Source of the DNA: Zancudomyces culisetae
Taxonomy: Eukaryota > Kickxellomycota > Harpellomycetes > Harpellales > Legeriomycetaceae
Assembly (NCBI GenBank): GCA_001969505.1
Contig: LSSK01000639.1
Location: forward strand, 1 to 35,157
DNA length: 35,157 nt
Direction of reading: 5' to 3'
Part shown: in pieces, positions 1-8,982 of the stretch
Position numbering within the stretch: position 1 is the first letter of the stretch
How the letters are laid out: the number at the start of each line of letters is the position of its first letter
Program-made: the position numbers and the translations under genes
Notes under the pieces: model-generated
Databases searched by the model: none
Told to the model about the DNA's origin: nothing
What the model saw: the letters and a program-made list of their open reading frames with translations, nothing else

Positions 1-589
1 TATAGCACAGGGATCAAACTTGATTGTCCAGCTCTGTATCCTTCCTTAGTATTACGTTTTTTCTTAATCCCACTTTTACCAAGTTTAGTGTAAAAGTAGT
101 TTTAGATCAAAACTTTTCTTCATAGCGCTTATTCAAGGTAACTGGTTTCATGCTTTGAGAAGATAAAAGATGGTACTGATGGTGCAATTGAAATATATAT
201 TTTTGAGTAGCTATAAATGTCTATATTTAGATAAAGACAAACAAGGGCATGTTTATTCACATTATGTTGCATTAATAGTTTCCGACCAATTTACAAAAAC
301 TCATTGCTACGAAAACCATCATCACACCATAACCTTGAAGTTTACAATGCATAGCTTGTATACTATAAACTTTTATGGGCAGAACACTAACAGCTTGAGC
401 ATTTACAGATTAAATGTCGCGGATGTACATTGCCAAGATTTTTTTTAAAAGCGGAACGCCTTGGGTTTTTTGTAATAACAGTTTATTTCTCATAAATACA
501 AATAATTTACTACTAGCTGATTGAAAATGGTTTGTAATTTGTAATGTCACGATAAATTACTACAACGATAGCAGGTCAAATAAATCGGT
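1..589. other. A+T-rich spacer at the left edge; no gene seen
   Basis: The stretch is A+T-rich with many stops in all frames. The only sizeable open frame (170-448, plus, 92 codons) has no recognisable domain and a composition typical of random A+T-rich sequence, so it is not called. The part next to the following minus-strand gene should hold its 3' untranslated region. No RNA gene or repeat was recognised. Confidence 0.6.
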
Positions 590-2155
590 TTATCTTGCCA
601 TATCTGCAACGACTGTTTCAGGACCAACATCTATTACATCAGTTGTAACTTCGCTCAAAAGGGTGTCTGAGCCAGCTGCTTCGGTGGATTCCAAGGATGC
701 CTCCTCTGTGAATATGTCAACAATATCTTCTACAGTTGTATCAGTAGATTCCTCGCTTGTTACATTAGTGATTTCTTCACTTGTTACATCAACAGTTTCC
801 TCGCTTGTAACATCAACAGTTTCCTCGCTTGTAACATCAACAGTTTCCTCGCTTGTTACATCAACAGTTTCCTCACTTGTAACATTAGTGATTTCTTCAC
901 TTGTTACATCAACAGTTTCCTCGCTTGTAACATTAGTGATTTCTTCACTTGTTACATCAACAGTTTCCAAGATAGTTTCATCTGTTGTTTCTGCGAGTGT
1001 TATTTCCTCAGTTGTAGTTACATTTGTTTCTAGTGTGGTTTCTAGGATAGTTTCTTCCGAAGTCATGTCGGTGGTTTCTGTAATAACCACATCGCTGGTT
1101 TCAGGAACAACTACATCGCTGGTTTCAGGAATAACTACATCAGTACTTCCTGACCCAGGATTACATTCCACTAAATTTGATCCAGGTGTAAATTTACCTG
1201 CCTTGATGACGTCAGGAGCGTTGCAAGGTGGATTCTCAATATTGGGAGCGCACGAAGTATCTACATTCCTACAATCAAACCAATCTTCCTGTGCAAATTT
1301 GGGTGTATTATTGTTATAATAGAGCCCAAAATGTGCCTCCACGACAAATGGGTCGTGTGAACCAGCCTTCCAATCAGAGTCAATTGCGGTAAAGTAGTAA
1401 CACTTTATTCCCAGATTTCTGCATGTACAGACGTACTCCTGAATATATTGGAATGCTGTGTCAACACTTGGTACCGATATACCTATATCGCTTCCTGAGG
1501 TTGGCCATCCTGTTTGGCCCAGCACAATTTCTTTACCACCAGCGCTTCCTTGAAGCTGTTGGAACCCAGCATATATAGAACAGATTGCATCATGTACAGT
1601 ATACCCATTCCACAGTGGAAAAGCATTCATCATGACGTAGTCAGCTTCGGCAATTACTGCAGGGCTGTAGTTCTGTGATAATTCTGCGGAAGTGACCCGT
1701 TTTGGTTTATCTACACCAGCCAGCTCATCCCTGACTCTTCGTATTTTTGCGGCAATATCCTCACCTGTTTGCTCACCTCTGCTTATAGCATCATTTCCGA
1801 CCACTACAGACGACACATTATCTGCAAAGCTAGGCTTCGATGATAACCTCACCAACTCATCCAGCTCTGCATTAAACTCGTCTTCATTATTGCTTACCCA
1901 CAAACCTAAATCCAGATTCCAATCAGTACCCTCTACTGCATCTAGTATCATCTCACCAACACCACAGTCGACTAAACTGTAAATTCTAAGACTATCAGCA
2001 TTTTTTTCAAGTAAAGTCAAATCATTTTGAATCTTTTCCATTGTTGGGCACGAGCCGTCATTATTTCGAGGATTATATGTCAGCCCACCTACATTTTGAT
2101 CAGCTGCAGCAAATGTGAGGAGTGTGGCTAATGAAATGCTTAGTGCTACCTTCAT
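590..2155 (-). CDS. Secreted GH17-family (glucan endo-1,3-beta-glucosidase-like) protein with a Ser/Thr/Glu repeat tail; catalytic Glu residues replaced
   Basis: The 521-residue product starts at the ATG at 2155, because this Met opens a clean signal peptide (MKVALSISLATLLTFAAA). An in-frame Met farther upstream (2299) would add a basic, non-signal leader. Residues about 22-320 form a GH17 beta-glucanase-like domain (GGLTYNPR near the start, LRIYSLVDC, VVVGND, GQTGWPT, DPFVVEAHFGL). GH17 enzymes cleave or transfer beta-1,3-glucan in fungal walls. The acid/base position of the VGNE motif is Asp122 and the nucleophile position of ETGWPS is Gln214, so ordinary hydrolysis is doubtful. From about residue 350 the protein is Cys-poor and rich in Thr, Ser and Glu, with nine 8-residue units (TSEETVDV or TSEEITNV). 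The C-terminus is not hydrophobic, so no GPI anchor is apparent. It is a paralogue of the gene at 6809. Family assignment is firm; activity is uncertain. Confidence 0.85.
   Translation of the reverse strand: MKVALSISLATLLTFAAADQNVGGLTYNPRNNDGSCPTMEKIQNDLTLLEKNADSLRIYSLVDCGVGEMILDAVEGTDWNLDLGLWVSNNEDEFNAELDELVRLSSKPSFADNVSSVVVGNDAISRGEQTGEDIAAKIRRVRDELAGVDKPKRVTSAELSQNYSPAVIAEADYVMMNAFPLWNGYTVHDAICSIYAGFQQLQGSAGGKEIVLGQTGWPTSGSDIGISVPSVDTAFQYIQEYVCTCRNLGIKCYYFTAIDSDWKAGSHDPFVVEAHFGLYYNNNTPKFAQEDWFDCRNVDTSCAPNIENPPCNAPDVIKAGKFTPGSNLVECNPGSGSTDVVIPETSDVVVPETSDVVITETTDMTSEETILETTLETNVTTTEEITLAETTDETILETVDVTSEEITNVTSEETVDVTSEEITNVTSEETVDVTSEETVDVTSEETVDVTSEETVDVTSEEITNVTSEESTDTTVEDIVDIFTEEASLESTEAAGSDTLLSEVTTDVIDVGPETVVADMAR
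751..968 (-). repeat. 24-bp coding minisatellite in the GH17 protein tail
   Basis: About nine tandem 24-bp units encode TSEE-ETVDV/ITNV octapeptides. Two unit types alternate (…ACATCAACAGTTTCC… and …ACATTAGTGATTTCT… on the plus strand). Units of one type are almost identical, which suggests recent expansion or homogenisation. The array is in frame, so copy-number change would only lengthen or shorten the tail. Confidence 0.9.
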
Positions 2156-2239
2156 CTTTAATATATTTGATATGATGAAGTTGATAATTTTCAACAAAGT
2201 TCGATATCTTTGGTTTTTTTTCACAAGAAAAACCTTCCA

Positions 2240-2250
2240 GTATTTATATA
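2240..2250 (-). promoter_or_regulatory. Candidate TATA box of the long GH17 gene
   Basis: On the minus strand the sequence reads TATATAAATAC, about 85-95 bp upstream of the ATG at 2155. The second GH17 gene has a matching ATATAAATAC about 100 bp upstream of its ATG. The assignment rests on sequence and position only. Confidence 0.5.
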
Positions 2251-3006
2251 ACTTTCGTTGGCAGTTTTTTAATACCAATTTGTTCATTAGGCTTTGCACA
2301 GCTAGTTTTCAATAAACCAAAACCAGCTAAAGCAAAACATACACAAACTGCAGAAATATGTCTCATCTTGCAACAGCGTTGCATATCTTGTCGTTTACGT
2401 CTCTACAGATACAATTCCTTTGTTACCCACACCATTTCATTTTTATTGGTGTCAGAACATATACAGGTATGAATTAGTGAGTAGCTCAAAAAGCAAATAG
2501 CTTTTCAGACAATCTTTATCCCATAATTCATTCAATCATTTTACGAGTTTTTTTGCAAATGTTTTAACGGATGTTTAACTATTTCAGACCTTACCCACAA
2601 AGACAAAACAACCCTGAATTACCACTGTAGTGGTTATTCTATTATCAAAAGGTAAATTGAAAGAGATAGGCAAGAAATTCCTTATTTGGAATTTTTTGTG
2701 TGCGCTTGTTTTACTTTGTGTATTCCTACATTTCTTTGGATACTCACATTTATCCAAAAAAGATAATAAAGGTATTCGCTACTTTTAATACAATACGATT
2801 GTTCTTTTATTACCTATGATACCAGTCTCATGATTTTTGTTTATTATTTTAGTTTCATACTTTGTGCAAGAATCTACTTAATGCAAAGCTTCAGGAAACA
2901 AGTCTATACTGCTTCTAAGCTCCTTGTCAGTTGTAAAAAAAGATATCGCATCCAGCATGTATGTCTTGGTTTTTACCTCTTTCTCTTCCCCCCCCCCTTT
3001 CTCATT

Positions 3007-3041
3007 ACCCACCACCCACCACCCATCACCCATCACTTATC
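3007..3041. repeat. Heptanucleotide tandem repeat (ACCCACC/ACCCATC)
   Basis: Five consecutive 7-bp units (ACCCACC twice, ACCCATC twice, then ACTTATC) follow a run of ten C at 2988-2997. This is a C-rich patch in an otherwise A+T-rich spacer. It has no coding context. Confidence 0.85.
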
Positions 3042-3388
3042 TTTCTTCTCCCCACCTTTCACTACACACATTTTAAATAGTTTTTATCAATTGGTGAAAG
3101 ATTTTATGGGCTGCAGAAACAGTGTATTTTTCAACCAACTTTGGCCACTCTAATCTCTGCAAGCTTCTGAAGTTGCAGAATGAAAAATCATTCCAATTGG
3201 CTTTTTATTTGGGTTTCACTCCAACATTGGTTTTCGTTCCAAACTTTTTTCGTTTGCAAATCACAAAAAAAGTTCCAACTTTTGCGAAAAACCAAGAAAA
3301 AAACTTTGGACAAGCAAAAGTATATAGCCCGTTCTCCCTATCAAATGTGATACATCACTCTATTATATTGTGATGCAAAAATAACACC

Positions 3389-3418
3389 CTCAAATATACT
3401 CAAATATACTCAAATACT
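3389..3418. repeat. 10-bp direct repeat CTCAAATATA, about 2.8 copies
   Basis: Two perfect copies of CTCAAATATA and a third variant copy (CTCAAATACT) stand head to tail in the spacer. They look like simple slippage products, and no function is apparent. Confidence 0.8.
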
Positions 3419-3875
3419 ACAGCAAGAGCTCAAAAATTTACACCTCCTCACTCTCCCGGCTTTTGCAAGATCCCTCCCAAAAAATACGCCAAGAAAGAGA
3501 CATGTAATGGTGTGGAAGTCACTTCACGCACAATATCTTGCTAGTACATTCATTTTGTACGAACCACACTACCCAGGCTACATCTTTTATGTCCCAAAGC
3601 ACTTTATCATCATCATGTTTTCTTCAGTAACTCTATTTTATCTTTATTCCGTCCATTTCTATCAAAAAAAAATAAAAAAAGCTAGTAACCATGAAATGCA
3701 AAAATAGGGAATAAATTCATGTTAAAAGATAGTTGTATTAATAATAGGACTAATCGGTTTAATCAAAAATATGATTGCTGTGGGTAACAAGTACAGCGCA
3801 ACCATGACCGGTACATATATAAAAAAACAAAACGGTCAGACGAGTAACAGGCATTCAATAACAACATGAGTCGAG

Positions 3876-4741
3876 TTAATAGTCGCCTGCACTGCTCTGA
3901 GCTGTAGGTTCAACTTTATGCGCAGGATTTGCCTGTCTGGCAATCAACTCCTCAACAATCGGTTTCGTACCAGAGCAACCAATACGTGTACATCCAACAT
4001 TCAAGCATTCGATAAGATAATCCAGGTTTCTAATTCCTCCCGAAGCCTTAACTTGTACACTTTCAGGACATGATTCACGCATCAGTTTCAAATCGGGAAT
4101 CTTTGCACCACCGGTAGAAAAGCCTGTTGACGTCTTCACAAAGTCAGCACCAGCACTTGAAGATAGCTCACATGCCTTGCGGATCTCCTCGCTTGTGAGG
4201 AGGCAGCACTCGAATATGACTTTAACCAAAACTGATGGATTTTTCTTCTTGGCTGCTGAAACTACTTGTCTAATGTCATCTTCAACTTGATCGTACTTTC
4301 CTGATTTCAGATACCCAATATTAATAACCTAAGATAACATCCAAGCATAATCGTTAACAAGAGTAAGCAAAAAAAAAACATATGCTAAGAGAGAATACTC
4401 AATCTCTAGAGGGTACATCGACAATAAATAAAAAAAGTACATACCATATCGAGCTCTACGGCACCATCCTCAAGTGCTTGAAGAGATTCGGCAACTTTTC
4501 CAGCAGTTGAAGAGGTTCCATGAGGAAAAGAAATCACGGTGCATACAGCAACATCGCTACCCTTTAAGACGTCTGCTGCTAACTTCACATCGCAAGGTCT
4601 TACACAAACGCTAAATGCATGGTATTTCATGCATAGCTTGCATCCCTCAACCACCTCGTCGGTGGTCATATCTGGTCGCAGCAAGGCGTGATCAATAGTT
4701 CTTGCAACTGCAATTGGTGTAAGATTGGCTACTGTATACAT
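3876..4741 (-). CDS. Deoxyribose-phosphate aldolase (DERA, EC 4.1.2.4), two exons
   Basis: The exons are complement(4445-4741) and complement(3876-4328). The 116-bp intron (4329-4444) has a GTATGT donor and TTAG acceptor in phase 0, and joins ELDM to VINIGYLKSG to give a 249-residue protein. DERA splits 2-deoxyribose-5-phosphate into acetaldehyde and glyceraldehyde-3-phosphate in cytosolic deoxynucleoside breakdown. By comparison with the E. coli enzyme, Lys164 in DFVKTSTGF is the Schiff-base lysine, Lys193 in VKASGG and Asp98 in ELDM are the proton-relay residues, and Lys135 lies in VKVIFE. SFPHGTSS and SGGIRN fit phosphate and substrate binding. The protein ends in Tyr249 after an SSAGD stretch, recalling the mobile C-terminal Tyr of E. 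coli DERA. The ATG at 4741 is chosen because it precedes the conserved ARTIDHALLRPD. The gene stands alone, without a nucleoside phosphorylase neighbour. Confidence 0.93.
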
Positions 4742-4812
4742 TTTATGTGCTTTTTCTAGGCTGATTATTCCCTGAATTTTCTTACAAGTTTGGGCTTTAT
4801 CGTTTTCGTTTT

Positions 4813-4820
4813 GATTTATA
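4813..4820 (-). promoter_or_regulatory. Candidate TATA box of the aldolase gene
   Basis: On the minus strand TATAAATC lies about 75 bp upstream of the ATG at 4741. The match is short and the region is A+T-rich, so it could be chance. Confidence 0.3.
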
Positions 4821-6701
4821 CTTCAGAAAGCCAAAAGAAAAAAAATGAATGGCAAATAAATTTAGAGTGGATAAAAAAATTTATTCTGTTTTTTTTTTGT
4901 TCGTACCACTCTGATTTGCAAATAGTTGTTGTATTTCGCAAAAAAAAATACATATATGGTAAAGTGTAATGTACTAGGTGGTATACGCCACAACGAATGT
5001 CTTTCTTCCCGAAATGATGGCTGATAAAGATCAGAGAAGGGCTTACTTCCGCTCCTAGGCAGGATTGAGCATCGTATCATAATCGATATTGATCCGAATT
5101 TAAAATTTGCATAAAATCAGGCAAGACTTGACGGCGATTATTTAAGCGGCTCTGCTTTAACCAATGGCCGACACGCACTCAAAAATGGCAACTTTGAAAA
5201 TACCGCCAATGTTGTTTGATCTGTTTTATATTGCATCAAAAAAAGAATTAACACGCCACAGAACCAGCCTCAGTATTTCACGAATCCCCCTCCCCCCGCG
5301 TACACTACATAAAAGGTGTCAAGTTAACCACTCAAGAAGCAATAGAGGCAGATCAGTGTATTGTTGTACTCGTATTTGAGCATTAGTCTAGACCTGTGCC
5401 TGAATACTACTCACTATTTGCATTCGAATCGCCTGTTTTTTTGATTTTTTACATGAAAAAAAAAAATACAATAGACAAAAGATAAAAGAACAATAAAAGC
5501 ACACAAAACTTTCTTTTAAGAGTACATCTTTTTAAAAGCCAGAATGGGGTAAACTCCAGTTAAGAAATACTCAAAGGCATTGCTGAGGGGAAGTAGCACC
5601 GATATGGATGTCAAGTTATCATTCTTTGCAAAATCTATTTTTAACCCCATCCGAAAGTCCTCAACTGGGTTTCAACCTAATGAAACACCATTAAAAAAAA
5701 GTCGAAACGGTGCGCTATTTGAATTTATTAGAAGAGTGTGGTATTTCTCCACAAAATCCCTTGAAAACTAATTGTTATGTGGAAATCGACTCCAAAATTT
5801 TGTGTTTGGATATAATTCAATAAGATTTACATTTAGCTTTGTTTTAAATAAGTTTCGAAAATGGATTAGTAGTGTTGGGTATTTGTGGTGTGTCACATAG
5901 GACAATTGTTTCTCAGCTGTATATACAGATACTACTACATAGATACTTAAATGTAATATTACTGTAAAACCATAACGTGGGTCCAGTATTCGTATGAAAC
6001 ATAAACATAAACATAAACATAAACATAAACATAAACATAAACATAAACATAAACATAAACATGAACATGAATATAAATATAAACATAGACATACTCTTAC
6101 ATATCGTGATATTCAACACATCCACTTTTGCTCCCGCATTTGTCTATTTATCATTTTTTTTTGAATCCAAATTGGGTAAGAAACCAAAGCTCACCAGATC
6201 ATTAGTGTTTTTTATGTTGATTTTCTCCGTAAAAAGTAAGAGAAAACTCTTAGAGTATGTGCAAAAAAGATATCAAGTTGTAACAGCTTTGATCATTGGC
6301 AGTTTGAGCTTTTAGGGGCATAAAAAATATCTAAATCGCTATATTAAAGTAACACCAATCAAGCAGTATACATTTCTAAATACAGCTTCTCGCCAACCTT
6401 AGTATACAAGAAGGAGAATCAAAGCAAGCCTTTTTAAGTTTTTGAAACATTTCACTGTCAAGGTTTGTTATTTGCAACGATATCTATAATGTTTAATTGT
6501 TAACAAACTAAGTCCTAAAGTAATAAAATCAGCTACTATGAAACTGGAGTATTATTGATATAATAGTCTTGAGACAAATGTGCCTGGCTATTGGTGAGAA
6601 TTATTTTACTGGTACAGCTGGTAGTGATGTGTTAGCTGCTTTTATAAGCATTAAAAAAATAAAAAGGTCAAAAAAAGGACGCTTGGTAAATGAAAGCAAT
6701 C
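4821..6701. other. 1.9-kb spacer with a hexanucleotide array; no gene supported
   Basis: The spacer separates the divergent aldolase gene and the short GH17 gene. It contains the ATAAAC array at 6001-6092. Small open frames (4862-5080 minus, 5164-5379 plus, 5580-5771 plus, 6061-6315 plus, 6569-6772 plus) lack domains or strong coding character. A frame of alternating Met and Phe at 5913-6125 is only the translated repeat. No tRNA or other RNA gene was recognised. Confidence 0.6.
6001..6092. repeat. Hexanucleotide microsatellite (ATAAAC)n
   Basis: Ten perfect ATAAAC units (6001-6060) are followed by about five degenerate units carrying single substitutions (ATGAAC, ATGAAT, ATAAAT, ATAAAC, ATAGAC). 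The pure core and decayed right flank are typical of a microsatellite growing from one side. It is not a G-rich telomere-type unit. Confidence 0.95.
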
Positions 6702-6711
6702 ATATAAATAC
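6702..6711 (+). promoter_or_regulatory. Candidate TATA box of the short GH17 gene
   Basis: ATATAAATAC lies about 100 bp upstream of the ATG at 6809. It closely matches the element at a similar distance upstream of the other GH17 gene, including the base context after it (CCG here, TGG there). Confidence 0.5.
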
Positions 6712-6808
6712 CGTTGATCAGAGAACCATAAAAATGTTTAGTCAGCACTATTACCTTTTAGATTATCTATAGTGATTTAAAACTGTCAATATTTTAAACA
6801 TTTTCAAT

Positions 6809-7702
6809 ATGTTAAGCGTCAAAGTATTTGTTTCTCTTTTGGCCATGGCCTTTAGTGCCAGTGCACAGAGTAGTCTGTGCGGACTTACATATAACCCAAA
6901 AAGAAGTGATGGCTCCTGCCCAACCCTAGATGATATCAAGAGCGACATCAGCGCGTTGAAGGATACCACAAGTATACTCAGAATATACAGTCTCGTTGAT
7001 TGTGACCAAGGTGACTTAATACTAGAGGCCATACAGGGAACAGAGATGAAGGTAAATCTGGGAATGTGGGTTGGAAGTGATGATGCCACATTCCAAAAAG
7101 AGCTGGACACGCTTGATACATTGGCAAAAAAATATGCCCTTAATGATAATGTCCTGTCTGTGGTGGTAGGAAACGATCCAATCTCTGATGGAATGCAAAC
7201 CCCAGCTCAAATAGCTGAAAAGCTGAAGAAAACAAAGGATGTTTTGGAGAAAGATGGATATGGAAACGTTAGTGTAACAGCTGCCGAAAAGCACTTCAAC
7301 TATACCCCAGAGGTGATGAGTGAGGTTGACTTTGTAATGGCCAATGGCTTTCCCTTCTGGCAAGGCCAAGATGCCGTAACATCTGCAAACTCTCTATTGA
7401 CAAGCTTAGACGGTCTCACAGCAAGATCTAATGGAAAAATGGTGGTAGTTGGACAAACTGGATGGCCATCAGATGGCGACTCGATACGAGATGCAGTAGC
7501 CGATCCAGATAGTGCATTTGCTTATTTGCAAGCATTTGTGTGTGGAGCTAGAGCACGAAACATGGACTATATCTATTTTTCAGGACACGATGAGCCATGG
7601 AAGCATGAAGCAAGATTCGATCCATTTAATGTAGAAGGAAGCTTTGGTATTCTCAATGCTGATCTTACTCCTAAGTTTGCCGATCGTACCATCACTTGTT
7701 GA
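6809..7702 (+). CDS. Secreted GH17-family protein (short paralogue); both catalytic Glu positions replaced
   Basis: The 297-residue product has an N-terminal signal peptide (MLSVKVFVSLLAMAFSASAQ) and then one GH17-like domain to the C-terminus, without the repeat tail of its paralogue at 590. Shared landmarks are CGLTYNPKRSDGSCPT, LRIYSLVDC, VVVGND, GQTGWPS and DPFNVEGSFGI. The HDEPWK segment matches the conserved FDEPWK of the family. In active GH17 enzymes the acid/base Glu sits in VGNE and the nucleophile Glu in ETGWPS. Here they are Asp123 (GAT at 7175-7177) and Gln216 (CAA at 7454-7456). The reading frame is intact and the rest of the fold is well kept, so this is not a decaying pseudogene. 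It may bind wall glucan without cutting it, or use altered chemistry. The family call is firm. Confidence 0.88.
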   Translation: MLSVKVFVSLLAMAFSASAQSSLCGLTYNPKRSDGSCPTLDDIKSDISALKDTTSILRIYSLVDCDQGDLILEAIQGTEMKVNLGMWVGSDDATFQKELDTLDTLAKKYALNDNVLSVVVGNDPISDGMQTPAQIAEKLKKTKDVLEKDGYGNVSVTAAEKHFNYTPEVMSEVDFVMANGFPFWQGQDAVTSANSLLTSLDGLTARSNGKMVVVGQTGWPSDGDSIRDAVADPDSAFAYLQAFVCGARARNMDYIYFSGHDEPWKHEARFDPFNVEGSFGILNADLTPKFADRTITC

Positions 7703-8058
7703 TTTTTCTCTTTTTTATCTACATTTTCTATTTAGCAAAGACCTTTATATACACTTATACCCTATAAATAACAGACATTCAAATATCTTGAAACCATGTA
7801 TGTTTCTGAAAGTTATTATGTTCTAATGAGAAAATTTTTTAATCATTCAATGCTGGATGATGTAAACTGTTATGGCTATATTTGGCCTTACCATTGTTAT
7901 GCAAACTCTTGATTACCTTTTTAAAGAAAAAGAAAAAAACAAACAAAAAAAAAATAGCACATACAAACATAAATAGAAATATAATTAAGGCAAAGTTTTC
8001 CTTCAATCATTTGAGTACAACCTAAAAAGTATAAACTAGTACAAAAGAAAAGCGGTAA
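7703..8058. other. Spacer between two plus-strand genes
   Basis: These 356 bp should contain the 3' untranslated region of the short GH17 gene and the promoter of the next gene. They are A+T-rich, with an A-rich run at about 7922-7955. I see no ORF, RNA or repeat of note. Confidence 0.6.
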
Positions 8059-8922
8059 ATGTGGGCCTCACTTTTAAATCGAAAAGACGATATTCAGCAA
8101 TATATAAAATTTGTAAACAAATTCCAATCAGACCAAATCTTGGATTCCGTGCTTGACAATAAATACAATGAAGAAGACAAAGAGCTTATCCTAGAGAAAA
8201 TCGAAGCTGATGTATCAAGAATAGGCATGTTTTTTGATCCAGAAAATATGCAGCTCAATGCTCTAAGATTCAGAGCCATGAGGATTAGGCAGCTTTTGGA
8301 TAAATCACTGCGACCTAAATGTGTTGAACTGGATTCCATTTTAACCAATCTCGTCGTTAGACCTTTTTGTCTCTATTCTATAGATATCGAGAATATATAT
8401 AACGAGAAAATAAACAGCATTAAACATCTCAGCTCCGACAAATTCGAAAAGCTGGCAACCGAACACGAAATTGATTGTGGTTATGAAGACGATGAGGCTG
8501 AAAGCGACTTTGGTCTTGGATTGGAGGATGAATTATTAATAGAAGATGGCATAGAAAATAGCGATGGGTGTGAAAATATGGAGGTCGATTCTGTAAAAGA
8601 TCGCAGAGAGTTGGAGTTGTCTTTCCAAAGATCAAAAGCTGAATCGGCTTATGAAATTTGGGACGATGTTTTCATAAATTCTGGGCAAAATATGTCTCAA
8701 AATCATGCCTTCGAAGCACAAAAAAGTAGTAAACCCATCAAAGAAGGTCTTTCATTACTGGGAATATATCAGAGAGAGTTTGAAGAACTTTTAGAAGAGA
8801 ATACGGGAATAGGAATTAACGAATTTAGATATTTTATGTGGGAAAAAAATCACTACATTGTATGTTGGCTGGACGATTTTGGTATTTTTGGGATTAGAAT
8901 ACGAGAATACGAGGGAAACTAA
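8059..8922 (+). CDS. Unrecognised acidic 287-residue protein
   Basis: I do not recognise this protein. It has no signal peptide or membrane segment. Residues 1-120 are mixed charged and hydrophobic and look helical (IQQYIKFVNKF, LRFRAMRIRQLLDKSL). A central stretch from about 130 to 185 is strongly acidic (YEDDEAESDFG, LGLEDELLIEDG). The last 50 residues are a more conserved-looking globular patch (LLGIYQREFEELLEE, then FRYFMWEKNHYIVCWLDDFG). A single long frame with an ATG start and non-random composition supports it being real. It is convergent with the gene at 8983, whose stop lies only about 60 bp away. A nuclear or complex-subunit role would suit the acidic linker, but that is a guess. 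Confidence 0.7.
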   Translation: MWASLLNRKDDIQQYIKFVNKFQSDQILDSVLDNKYNEEDKELILEKIEADVSRIGMFFDPENMQLNALRFRAMRIRQLLDKSLRPKCVELDSILTNLVVRPFCLYSIDIENIYNEKINSIKHLSSDKFEKLATEHEIDCGYEDDEAESDFGLGLEDELLIEDGIENSDGCENMEVDSVKDRRELELSFQRSKAESAYEIWDDVFINSGQNMSQNHAFEAQKSSKPIKEGLSLLGIYQREFEELLEENTGIGINEFRYFMWEKNHYIVCWLDDFGIFGIRIREYEGN

Positions 8923-8982
8923 GCGAAAATATATCGATGCTCTATTTTTAAACAAAAAAAAGGGGGGGAAAGAAGAGAAAAC

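Larger units (their letters stand above)
2251..3875. other. Spacer with low-complexity tracts; no gene supported
   Basis: This 1.6-kb stretch lies between the promoter of the long GH17 gene and the 3' end of the aldolase gene. It holds a run of ten C (2988-2997), a heptad repeat (3007-3041) and a short CTCAAATATA tandem (3389-3418). Open frames at 2830-3153, 3122-3373 and 3507-3707 are T-rich, overlap each other and show no domain, so they are not called. Confidence 0.6.

Noticed and set aside
751-968. CRISPR-like direct repeats
   Set aside because: The 24-bp units are contiguous with no spacers, are in frame and encode an octapeptide; the DNA is eukaryotic.
663-1319. 218-codon plus-strand frame rich in Ser and Val
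   Set aside because: It is antisense to the repeat tail of the GH17 protein; the 24-bp units keep both strands open. No signal or domain.
2156-2299. Upstream in-frame extension of the long GH17 protein (start at 2299)
   Set aside because: The extension is Lys-rich and non-signal-like, and it would span the TATA element; the Met at 2155 opens a clear signal peptide.
5913-6125. Minus-strand frame of alternating Met-Phe
   Set aside because: It is simply the translated ATAAAC hexanucleotide array.
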